Assembly (NCBI RefSeq): GCF_900094795.1
Contig: NZ_FMBC01000014.1
Coordinates: 1-43,818, forward strand
From: Kosakonia oryziphila
Lineage (GTDB): Bacteria > Pseudomonadota > Gammaproteobacteria > Enterobacterales > Enterobacteriaceae
Direction of reading: 5' to 3'
DNA length: 43,818 nt
Positions 37,948 through 43,818 of the stretch are shown here, in pieces; the stretch's first letter is position 1; every line of letters starts with the position of its first letter. Under the pieces are notes generated by a model, which saw only the letters and a program-made list of their open reading frames with translations, ran no database searches and had not been told where the DNA came from. The position numbers and the translations under genes are program-made.

Positions 37948-38023
37948 TCCTCTGTAGTTCAGTCGGTAGAACGGCGGACTGTTAATCCGTATGTCACTGG
38001 TTCGAGTCCAGTCAGAGGAGCCA
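37948..38023 (+). tRNA. tRNA-Asn (anticodon GTT)
   Basis: This 76-base gene with encoded CCA is identical in sequence to the minus-strand copy at 36150-36225. Its promoter is upstream and a terminator hairpin lies 10 bases after it. It is the plus-strand copy downstream of yeeO. Confidence 0.98.
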
Positions 38024-38032
38024 ATTTAAGGG

Positions 38033-38058
38033 AAGCAGACGTTCGCTGACGTCTGCTT
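38033..38058. terminator. Terminator shared by tRNA-Asn and the truncated copy
   Basis: AAGCAGACGT pairs with ACGTCTGCTT around a six-base loop (TCGCTG). Being symmetric, it can end transcripts arriving from the plus-strand tRNA and from the minus-strand truncated tRNA. Confidence 0.82.
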
Positions 38059-38068
38059 TCTGCAAAAA

Positions 38069-38120
38069 CAGTGACATACGGATTAACAGTCCGCCGTTCT
38101 ACCGACTGAACTACAGAGGA
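38069..38120 (-). pseudogene. Truncated tRNA-Asn (3' third missing)
   Basis: The first 52 of 76 bases of tRNA-Asn are present without change (acceptor 5' strand, D-arm, anticodon arm, variable loop and the start of the T-stem). The T-arm, acceptor 3' strand and CCA are missing. It therefore cannot be charged. Its promoter is intact, so it may still be transcribed. Confidence 0.93.
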
Positions 38121-38138
38121 ATCGTGTGAACGGGGCGC

Positions 38139-38167
38139 ATATTATCGGTCACGTCCGGGCTTGTCAA
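38139..38167 (-). promoter_or_regulatory. Intact promoter of the truncated tRNA-Asn
   Basis: On the minus strand TTGACA (38162-38167) and TAATAT (38139-38144) are 17 bases apart with the same GC-rich discriminator as the working tRNA gene. The -35 region lies outside the inverted repeat but still matches consensus. Confidence 0.85.
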
Positions 38168-38243
38168 AGGGTGGATCGCCTGAGGGCGATCGTTTGCTGA
38201 CAATTTGGGCAACCTGCGTGTGTGCCAGCTCAATAAGCCGGTA

Positions 38244-38264
38244 TTTGCACTAGTATGGTGCAAA
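38244..38264 (+). promoter_or_regulatory. NtrC binding site upstream of nac
   Basis: TTTGCAC and GTGCAAA form perfect arms separated by 7 bases, which matches the NtrC site TGCAC-N7-GTGCA known from glnA. It lies about 150 bases upstream of the expected nac start point, the same place as the NtrC enhancer described for Klebsiella nac. Confidence 0.85.
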
Positions 38265-38377
38265 TTACCCCTAATGGGGCAGTTATCAAACCGTGTTTCA
38301 GTGATAATACCCCGCATTGTAATTAGAAACTCTTATTATCCAGCCTGTTAAGGGTTAATTGAATCCTTAACTAAAAC

Positions 38378-38393
38378 TGGCAAGCATATTGCA
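38378..38393 (+). promoter_or_regulatory. Sigma-54 promoter of nac
   Basis: TGGCAAGCATATTGCA has the essential GG and GC spaced 10 bases apart, as in TGGCAC-N5-TTGCA. It sits 58 bases before the nac ATG and downstream of the NtrC site. Confidence 0.87.
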
Positions 38394-38450
38394 ACTCCTC
38401 CGACATCATAACAACCGGCGTTGGCATTGGTATCCCTTACAGGAGGCAAA

Positions 38451-39368
38451 ATGAACTTAAGACGACTGAAATACTTCGTAAAAATCGTCGATATTGGAAG
38501 CCTGACTCAGGCAGCCGAAGTATTGCATATTGCGCAACCCGCGCTGAGTCAGCAAGTCGCCACTCTGGAAGGTGAGCTGGATCAACAGTTGCTGATCCGC
38601 ACGAAACGGGGCGTAACGCCAACGGAAGCAGGCAAGATTCTCTATACCCATGCCCGCATGATTTTGCGTCAGTGTGAACAGGCACAACTGGCGGTGAACA
38701 ATGTCGGCCAGTGTTTGCGCGGCCAGGTTTCTATCGGCCTTGCGCCGGGCACGGCAGCGTCTTCGGTCACCATGCCATTATTACAGGCGGTGCGTAACGA
38801 ACTGCCCGAGGTAGCGGTCTATCTGCATGAAAACAGCGGCGCGGTGCTGAATGATAAATTGCTGAGTGGTCAACTGGATATGGCGGTGCTGTATGAACGC
38901 GCGCCGGGTGCGGGAATCAATAGCCTGCCGCTGCTGAAAGAAGACCTCTATCTGGTCGGTACTCGTGATTGTCCGGGGCAGAGCGTGGATTTAACTGCCG
39001 TCGCTGAAATGAATCTGTTCCTGCCGCGTGATTATAGTGCTGTGCGTCTGCGCGTGGATGAAGCGTTCTCTCTACGTCGTCTGACGGCAAAAATCATTGG
39101 GGAAATCGAATCCATTGCCACGCTGACCGCAGCAATCGCCAGCGGAATGGGCGTTACCGTATTGCCGGAATCAGCCGCGCGTTCGCTGTGCGGCGCAACC
39201 AACGGTTGGATGGCGCGTATTACCACACCATCTATGAACCTGCCGCTGTCGCTGAATGTCTCGGCTCGCGGTGCATTGTCGCCACAAGCGCAGGCGGTAA
39301 AAGATATTTTAATGTCTTTAGTCAGCCGTCCGGCGATGGAAAGCCATGAGTTGCAGTTGGTGAGCTAA
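38451..39368 (+). CDS. nac: Nitrogen assimilation control regulator Nac (LysR family)
   Basis: Nac links the nitrogen-starvation response (NtrC, sigma-54) to sigma-70 genes and represses or activates them. The ATG at 38451 follows AGGAGG and gives 305 residues, the length of Klebsiella and E. coli Nac. The N-terminal helix-turn-helix (LTQAAEVLHIAQPALSQQVATLEGELDQQLLIR) occupies about 18-50, and the rest is the sensor domain. The sigma-54 promoter and NtrC site support the identification. Confidence 0.96.
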   Translation: MNLRRLKYFVKIVDIGSLTQAAEVLHIAQPALSQQVATLEGELDQQLLIRTKRGVTPTEAGKILYTHARMILRQCEQAQLAVNNVGQCLRGQVSIGLAPGTAASSVTMPLLQAVRNELPEVAVYLHENSGAVLNDKLLSGQLDMAVLYERAPGAGINSLPLLKEDLYLVGTRDCPGQSVDLTAVAEMNLFLPRDYSAVRLRVDEAFSLRRLTAKIIGEIESIATLTAAIASGMGVTVLPESAARSLCGATNGWMARITTPSMNLPLSLNVSARGALSPQAQAVKDILMSLVSRPAMESHELQLVS

Positions 39369-39371
39369 TGA

Positions 39372-39390
39372 TTATTCCTTAATGGAATAA
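39372..39390 (+). terminator. Weak hairpin after nac
   Basis: TTATTCC and GGAATAA enclose a five-base loop just after the nac stop, followed by a T-rich stretch some ten bases on. It may be a partial terminator between nac and cbl. Confidence 0.35.
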
Positions 39391-39469
39391 GATGCTGGTT
39401 TTTATTATTTGTTCTGCCAGGCCACAGACTTTAACAATAGCGTTATGTCTGATTGGCCTGGAGGAAAGG

Positions 39470-40420
39470 GTGAATTTCCAGCAATTAAAAATAATCCGCG
39501 AGGCGGCGCGGCGGGATTACAACTTGACCGAAGTCGCCAACATGCTTTACACGTCACAGTCAGGCGTCAGTCGTCATATCCGCGAGCTTGAAGAAGAGTT
39601 GGGGATTGAGATTTTCATCCGCCGTGGCAAACGGTTGCTGGGAATGACTGAACCAGGTAAAGCACTGCTGGTGATTGCTGAGCGCATCCTCAATGAAGCG
39701 AGCAACGTGCGGCGGCTCGCCGATCTCTTCACCAATGACACCTCTGGTGTGCTAACCATCGCTACCACCCATACGCAGGCGCGTTACAGCTTGCCATCGG
39801 TGATCAAATCGTTTCGCGCGCTGTTCCCGGAAGTCCGTCTGGAATTGATTCAGGGAACGCCGCAGGAAATCGAATCGCTACTGCATAACGGTGGAGCGGA
39901 TATTGGTATCGCCAGTGAACGCTTAAGCAACGACAGTTCGCTGGCGGCTTTCCCGTGGTTTCGCTGGCATCACAGCTTACTGGTTCCGCAGGATCACCCG
40001 CTGGTGCAGTGCTCGCCGCTAACGCTTGAAGATATCAGCTGTTGGCCGTTAATTACTTACCGCCAGGGGATCACCGGGCGTTCACGTATCGATGAAGCGT
40101 TTGGCCGCAAGGGGTTAATCCCTGATGTGGTGCTTAGCGCGCAGGACTCGGATGTGATTAAAACCTATGTGGAGCTGGGGCTGGGTGTTGGGCTGGTGGC
40201 AGAGCAATCGAGCGGCGAGAATGAAGAGGATAAGCTGGTGCGGCTGAATACGCAGCATCTGTTTGATGCTAACACCGTGTGGCTGGGGCTGAAACGCGGT
40301 CAGTTACAGCGTAATTACGTGTGGCGTTTTATCGAGCTGTGTAATGCCGGGCTGTCGGTGGATGACATTAAACGTCAGGTAATGGAGCCGGATGAAGCGG
40401 TGATTGATTACCAGATTTAA
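39470..40420 (+). CDS. cbl: LysR-type regulator Cbl (sulfur/sulfonate utilisation)
   Basis: Cbl is a CysB-like activator of sulfate-starvation genes such as tau and ssu. I use the GTG at 39470, which follows GGAGG and gives 316 residues with the opening NFQQLKIIREAARRDYNLTEVA, as in E. coli. An upstream ATG at 39392 is in frame but lacks similarity and a ribosome site. The helix-turn-helix is at about 19-43 (LYTSQSGVSRHIRELE). It follows nac on the same strand after 101 bases, as in E. coli. Confidence 0.95.
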   Translation: MNFQQLKIIREAARRDYNLTEVANMLYTSQSGVSRHIRELEEELGIEIFIRRGKRLLGMTEPGKALLVIAERILNEASNVRRLADLFTNDTSGVLTIATTHTQARYSLPSVIKSFRALFPEVRLELIQGTPQEIESLLHNGGADIGIASERLSNDSSLAAFPWFRWHHSLLVPQDHPLVQCSPLTLEDISCWPLITYRQGITGRSRIDEAFGRKGLIPDVVLSAQDSDVIKTYVELGLGVGLVAEQSSGENEEDKLVRLNTQHLFDANTVWLGLKRGQLQRNYVWRFIELCNAGLSVDDIKRQVMEPDEAVIDYQI

Positions 40421-40455
40421 CAAAAGACGCAGCTTATCAACGGCTGCGTCTTTTG
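40421..40455. terminator. Bidirectional terminator between cbl and shiA
   Basis: CAAAAGACGCAGC at 40421-40433 and its inverse complement at 40443-40455 form a 13-bp stem with A-rich and T-rich ends. It fits termination of both convergent genes. Confidence 0.88.
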
Positions 40456-40466
40456 TTTCTTCTTAA

Positions 40467-41792
40467 TTACTGTTTATGCCGTTGCGGTGTTTTCATCAAC
40501 ATCGCGGTTAGCGCCGAAAGCAGGCAACCTGCCATCAGATACATCGCCACTGAATGCCACTCGCCGCCGAAGAACGTCACCAGCGCGGCCGCGATAAATG
40601 GTGTAAAGCCTCCGCCCACCACGCTCGCAACCTGATAGCCCACTCCTGCACCGCTGTAGCGGTATCCTGCACCGAACATTTCGGTGAACATCGGCTGCTG
40701 TACGCAGACCACCATATCGTGGGCGATATTCGCCAGCATCAGTGAAAAGAACACCACGCCGAAAATTGAACGTGCTTCCAGCGCCATAAAGAACGGGAAC
40801 GCGCTCAGTGCGCCGAGTAACGCGCCGGTAATATAGATACGACGACGCCCGTAGAGATCCGCCAGTAACGCGAATAGCGGGATGGTCAGGCAACTGATAC
40901 CGCCGACCAACAGACCGATATTTAAAAACAACTCGCGCGGCAGACCGAGGTTTTGCGTCGAGTAGTTCAGTGCGAAAGCGGTCACGATATACATGGTCAG
41001 TAGTTCGCACAGGCGCAGGGCGATAATCTTCAAAAACGCGCCCGGATGACGGATCAGCGCTTCAAATACCGGCAGCCGTTTTTTCTGCTGTTTTGCGGAT
41101 TGCGCCTGCGTATGCTCGAACTCGCTGGACTCTTCCATGCCGTTACGCACCCACAATGCACCGAGCACCAGCACAATGCTGAACAGGAAAGGCAGACGCC
41201 AGCCCCAACTAAGAAACTGTTCGTTGCTGGTCATGTTACTGATCAGCGACACCAGCCCGGTGGAGAGCAGCAAACCGACGCCATATCCCACCTGCACACC
41301 GCTGCTGTAAAACGCTTTTTTGCCTGTGGGGGCGCTTTCAACGGCGAGCAGCGCCGCGCCGCCCCATTCGCCGCCAACGGCAAAACCCTGGAGTGCGCGC
41401 AGGGTAACCAGTAGCACAGGCGCCCACCAGCCAATGGTGGCGAACGAAGGCAATATGCCGATGCAGGCCGTGGCAATGCCCATCATCCAGACGGTCATCA
41501 TCAGCATGCGTTTACGGCCCAGACGATCGCCAAAATGGCCGAAAATGATGCCGCCCAGCGGGCGGAATAAAAAGCCGACGCCGAAGGTGGCGAAGGCGGC
41601 AAGCGTACCCATTGCCGGATTGATCTGCGGGAAAAACGCTTTGTTAAACACCAGCGCCGCAGTAATGCCATAGAGTAAAAAGTCATACCAGTCGACGACC
41701 GCACCGGCAAAGCTACCCCAGGCAGCGCGACGGGCACGGTTGAGAGAAGGGGTCTCCTCATCGGGGCGGGTTGTAATGAGCATGGAATCCAT
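40467..41792 (-). CDS. shiA: Shikimate transporter ShiA (MFS)
   Basis: ShiA is a proton-coupled importer of shikimate in the inner membrane. The 441-residue protein has 12 predicted membrane segments. It carries the metabolite:H+ symporter motifs GVGFLFRPLGGIIFGHFGDRLGRKR in the first half and LADLYGRRRIY in the second. It matches E. coli ShiA along its length from DSMLITTRPDEETPSLNRARRAA onward. It is convergent with cbl, as expected for this backbone region. Confidence 0.95.
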   Translation of the reverse strand: MDSMLITTRPDEETPSLNRARRAAWGSFAGAVVDWYDFLLYGITAALVFNKAFFPQINPAMGTLAAFATFGVGFLFRPLGGIIFGHFGDRLGRKRMLMMTVWMMGIATACIGILPSFATIGWWAPVLLVTLRALQGFAVGGEWGGAALLAVESAPTGKKAFYSSGVQVGYGVGLLLSTGLVSLISNMTSNEQFLSWGWRLPFLFSIVLVLGALWVRNGMEESSEFEHTQAQSAKQQKKRLPVFEALIRHPGAFLKIIALRLCELLTMYIVTAFALNYSTQNLGLPRELFLNIGLLVGGISCLTIPLFALLADLYGRRRIYITGALLGALSAFPFFMALEARSIFGVVFFSLMLANIAHDMVVCVQQPMFTEMFGAGYRYSGAGVGYQVASVVGGGFTPFIAAALVTFFGGEWHSVAMYLMAGCLLSALTAMLMKTPQRHKQ

Positions 41793-42037
41793 AATTGTCC
41801 TGTCCGTTCCTCAAATTTCTAAATTTTTCTAGTTTTTTGTATAGGGAAAAGGCTACTCACATCGCTTGCAGCAAAATAACAGCCGTTTATGAGACTACAG
41901 CGCCTATCGGCGGGTGAAAACCTTTTTGGAAAGCAGGATGCATGAAAGGGGAATTTAACTCAGGGAAGCTGGCGACGCAGAAGATTATGCGGCTGTGAAG
42001 GTAAAAAAGGGTAGGGTCAACGTCTTGTCGTCACTCT
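41793..42037. other. shiA upstream region
   Basis: No gene is visible. It should contain the shiA promoter on the minus strand, and further right the join between backbone and the AT-rich accessory segment. I found no repeat of the tRNA-Asn end here. Confidence 0.4.
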
Positions 42038-42088
42038 GGTTTTTAGTACCACCGCCGAAGCTCTTTACTGGTAGTGGTGCTAAAAACC
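42038..42088. terminator. Long hairpin after the fimbrial-like fragment
   Basis: GGTTTTTAGTACCACCGCC and GGTAGTGGTGCTAAAAACC pair with three mismatches, giving 19-bp arms and a 13-base loop. The ends are T-rich in the minus direction. It would terminate the broken gene at 42103-42509. Confidence 0.65.
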
Positions 42089-42102
42089 GCAGGAGTTACA
42101 GG

Positions 42103-42509
42103 TTAACTAAAGAATCTTTGGTTGCAGGATATCGAGACATTCCTTGTTCCGCTATCTGTCCCTGGTCTTGCTGTACTTGTTCTTACGTTAAAAAAATAAT
42201 CCGTTGTATTACGTCCTTCCCATGATAAAGAACTGCTGTCCCAGCCCTCATTGCCTGAAGAATCGGTAATACCAGGATATATTTTATTACTCATCGAGTC
42301 AGCAGACTTTATGTGTGAGCCATTATCATCAATATCATTTGGTTTTATAATAATGGTTCTGCGCCGTTACCTTTCTGTAATATTCTTTGTGATGCAAAGC
42401 GGTCTCCTGTAGCCAAAGTACCTAAGTTAACGACCGGTTGATAATTCATTGAGCATGTAGATGTCGCCGGAACTGTAAATGTCTCCGTATGCCAACCAGA
42501 GGAACCCAT
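42103..42509 (-). pseudogene. Fragment of a fimbrial/adhesin-like gene with frameshift
   Basis: Read on the minus strand, one frame gives FTVPATSTCSMNYQPVVNLG followed by TLATGDRFASQRILQKG and then a stop. Shifting frame at that point (around 42344) gives IIIKPNDIDDNGSHIKSAD and on to the stop at 42103, ending NVSISCNQRFFS. The C...LG.L..GD pattern and closing cysteine strand resemble pilin or fimbrial adhesin domains. There is no signal peptide; a stop codon lies five codons before the first methionine. It is a decayed fragment, and the family is only a guess. Confidence 0.5.
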
Positions 42510-42711
42510 TATGCCTGTTGCTTAACGGGAGTTGCTGATGTGGAGCATATATTGTATATAGTGATTGCTCAGGCTTAATCCTTATATGATTACTTCTCAC
42601 CCCCCCAAGAATTTAGCTTGGGCAATAATCTAATTCGATGTACTTTTGGGACTTGTAAAGGGACAGCAATTACAATTAGTTGTTAGATTTATGATGATTA
42701 GGGAGATTGTC
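42510..42711. other. AT-rich upstream region of the small gene pair
   Basis: No gene is recognised. The stretch is AT-rich and ends with a GGGAG ribosome site for the next gene. Promoter elements could not be assigned with confidence. Confidence 0.35.
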
Positions 42712-42972
42712 ATGTCAAAATATCACGAGCCTATGTTGCTTCACCCCTCTCGATTATTTTCATCTGTCGGGACCTGCGGTACCAATGCTTCTGAAGATGT
42801 AAAAAATATCCAGAAAATTTTGGTTGATATATTTTTCCAGGGGGTGGAGAATGCTGAAGCATTATTCAGAGCGGCAATAAAAGGAAAATCCGCCCTAATT
42901 GAACTTGTCCGGGCATCATCTATTTATATGTCATATGAAAGTAACAGGAAAAGATTAAGGTATTTGAAATGA
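42712..42972 (+). CDS. Small protein with peptidoglycan-binding-like N-terminus
   Basis: I use the ATG at 42712, 7 bases after GGGAG, giving 86 residues. Residues 18-37 carry SVG-x-x-G-x-N-x-x-x-DV-x-x-IQ-x-x-L. That is the pattern at the start of peptidoglycan-binding modules found on phage and type VI cell-wall hydrolases. No catalytic domain follows; the rest is a short helical tail with basic residues. It may be a truncated effector or a stand-alone binding protein. Its stop overlaps the next ATG by 4 bases, so it is coupled to a putative lysozyme-inhibitor gene. It is AT-rich and probably acquired. Confidence 0.6.
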   Translation: MSKYHEPMLLHPSRLFSSVGTCGTNASEDVKNIQKILVDIFFQGVENAEALFRAAIKGKSALIELVRASSIYMSYESNRKRLRYLK

Positions 42973-43421
42973 AAGAAAAGATATTTTCATTAATAGTGGT
43001 GCTGATGTTTTCCTTGCCTTCTTATGCGAAATTGTCAATCGGATATGAAAGAGACTCCTGTTTTAAAGAGCATAAGGAAATTGCTGATGCATATAATTGT
43101 CTCTATCAAAAACGGGTAGAGAGTGATAGTCAGTTAGATGCTTTGATATCTGAAGCCAGTAAAAAAATTATATCCAACTATGATTATCCCACAGAGAAAC
43201 CTGATAGTTCAGATGAAACTGTTGGTTCTGTATATAGTAAATATTTTTTAGATTCGCAGAAAGCCTGGATGACTTATAAGAAAAATCTTTGTCTCGGTGT
43301 GGCAAGTTCAATCGGGGAGGGGGCGCATGATTATCAATCATATAAAGATCAGTGTGAGATAAACTTGAATAAGCGTCATATAGAAGAACTTCATATGATG
43401 GATTTACCTCCCGCCAAGTAA
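42969..43421 (+). CDS. LprI-like (DUF1311) secreted protein
   Basis: This 150-residue protein has a signal peptide (about 1-20, ending SYA) and a mature part with four cysteines (31, 44, 108, 129) suited to two disulfides. The SQKAWMTYKKNLC segment is the DUF1311/LprI signature. LprI of Mycobacterium inhibits lysozyme, and related proteins sit beside cell-wall-hydrolase effectors. Here its partner is the small peptidoglycan-binding-like gene, to which it is translationally coupled. A periplasmic protective or immunity role is plausible but inferred. Confidence 0.75.
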   Translation: MKEKIFSLIVVLMFSLPSYAKLSIGYERDSCFKEHKEIADAYNCLYQKRVESDSQLDALISEASKKIISNYDYPTEKPDSSDETVGSVYSKYFLDSQKAWMTYKKNLCLGVASSIGEGAHDYQSYKDQCEINLNKRHIEELHMMDLPPAK

Positions 43422-43428
43422 ACATGCA

Positions 43429-43462
43429 GGGGAGCATGACACAATTGTGTTATATGCTCCCC
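43429..43462 (+). terminator. Hairpin after the LprI-like gene
   Basis: GGGGAGCAT and ATGCTCCCC pair, with a nested ACACAATTGTGT dyad in the loop. It lies 7 bases after the stop. A short GTTTG follows rather than a full T-run. Confidence 0.7.
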
Positions 43463-43589
43463 CGTTTGTGATTGTAAGGCAGAACTAAGATCGTAAGACA
43501 AACAACATCGTTGAATGTGTCAACAAAAGCCCTTTCTTGCCCTTTTTCGAAGATTTCCATAAAGATGTACTTATTGTCCTGTCCTTCTC
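43463..43589. other. Gene-free spacer before the tRNA-Asn flanking repeat
   Basis: No gene or recognisable element is visible between the hairpin of the LprI-like gene and flanking repeat copy B. The short open frame crossing into the repeat has no family similarity. Confidence 0.4.
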
Positions 43590-43723
43590 TACCAACATTT
43601 TTACCAGCAAATGGGTACGGCTTCGAGCGGTTTTTAGTGAACGAGGGTGAACGTGAAAGAAGGGATAACCAACTGATAGAAACGCAGAAAGCAGACGTCA
43701 GCGAACGTCTGCTTCCCTTAAAT
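43590..43723. repeat. tRNA-Asn flanking repeat, copy B
   Basis: This is the counterpart of 36026-36149: TACCAACAT, TTTACCAGCAAA, GGTTTTTAGTGAACG and GAAAGAAGGGATAACCA recur in the same order. It is about 10 bases longer through small insertions (an extra GAGGGTGAACG-like unit). It lies directly downstream of the last tRNA-Asn. Confidence 0.75.
43689..43714 (-). terminator. Terminator of tRNA-Asn (43724-43799)
   Basis: AAGCAGACGT and ACGTCTGCTT pair around CAGCGA, about 10 bases after the tRNA end on the minus strand. The stem is the same as at 38033-38058. Confidence 0.8.
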
Positions 43724-43799
43724 TGGCTCCTCTGACTGGACTCGAACCAGTGACATACGGATTAACAGTCCGCCGTTCTACCGACTGAACTACAGAGGA
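43724..43799 (-). tRNA. tRNA-Asn (anticodon GTT)
   Basis: This 76-base gene with encoded CCA is identical to the other two copies. The upstream GATTCCTC-side flank and GC-rich discriminator (CGTGTGAACGGGGCGCA on the plus strand) run off the window, so the promoter is only partly visible. Confidence 0.98.
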
Positions 43800-43818
43800 A
43801 TCGTGTGAACGGGGCGCA

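Larger units (their letters stand above)
37924..38144. repeat. 76-bp perfect inverted repeat made by tRNA-Asn and its truncated copy
   Basis: Bases 37924-37999 are the exact inverse complement of 38069-38144, with 69 bases between. The arms run from the -10 box through the first 52 bases of the tRNA. The identity stops sharply inside the T-stem-proximal region, where the right copy is cut off. Confidence 0.95.

Noticed and set aside
42496..42507. CCAGAGGAACCC as a possible second attachment copy of the tRNA-Asn end
   Set aside because: The match to TCAGAGGAGCCA is short and imperfect, and it lacks the neighbouring terminator seen at 34236-34285.

Overview
The window is chromosomal DNA of a member of the Enterobacteriaceae. 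The backbone order dacD, sbmC, yeeA, tmaR, cob genes, ldtA (erfK), asparagine tRNAs with yeeO, nac, cbl, shiA is the E. coli/Klebsiella-type layout. Unlike E. coli it keeps a long anaerobic cobalamin (cbi) operon. I cannot name the genus safely; a Klebsiella/Kosakonia/Citrobacter-like species is plausible.

Region by region. (1) 1-1042: the edge of a prophage, with the end of a tail fibre gene, a tail fibre assembly protein and a DinI-like gene behind a LexA box. (2) 1420-4860: dacD, LexA-controlled sbmC, yeeA and tmaR. (3) 4892-20530: the B12 locus, with pduX divergent from a cobalamin riboswitch and the operon cbiABCDETFGHJKL-cbiP-cobUST. Two deletion scars are visible. A 3' stump of pocR lies between pduX and the riboswitch, which suggests that the pdu locus and most of pocR were lost. 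Between cbiL and cbiP, short stumps of cbiM and cbiO mark loss of the cobalt transporter genes cbiMNQO. (4) 20649-24123: accessory genes, namely an ArsR-type regulator divergent from a full-length second EF-G, then a DedA-type membrane protein. (5) ldtA, then accessory genes to about 34.1 kb: a flavin monooxygenase, a BglH-like porin behind a BglG-type antiterminator (RAT) and terminator, a broken LysR gene, an AraC regulator divergent from a FUSC/DUF1656/HlyD efflux operon, a MarA/SoxS-like regulator and a gamma-glutamylcyclotransferase-like protein. (6) 34.2-43.8 kb: tRNA-Asn territory. Three intact tRNA-Asn genes and one truncated copy are present. One tRNA carries a small islet with a secreted lipase, bounded by a 19-bp repeat of the tRNA 3' end. 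yeeO, nac (with NtrC and sigma-54 sites), cbl and shiA lie between the tRNAs. An AT-rich stretch before the last tRNA holds a broken fimbrial-like gene and a coupled pair: a small peptidoglycan-binding-like protein and an LprI-like secreted protein.

How it works together. The cbi/cob genes would encode anaerobic corrin ring synthesis (CbiK cobalt insertion, CbiL/H/F/E/T/J/D/G/C ring chemistry, CbiA/CbiP amidation, CbiB side-chain attachment) and nucleotide loop assembly (CobU, CobS, CobT). PduX supplies threonine phosphate for the aminopropanol arm. The riboswitch should shut the operon off when adenosylcobalamin is plentiful. With pocR and cbiMNQO gone, propanediol activation and dedicated cobalt uptake appear lost at this locus, while every ring-building gene is still open. 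I found no CRISPR array and no intact insertion sequence.
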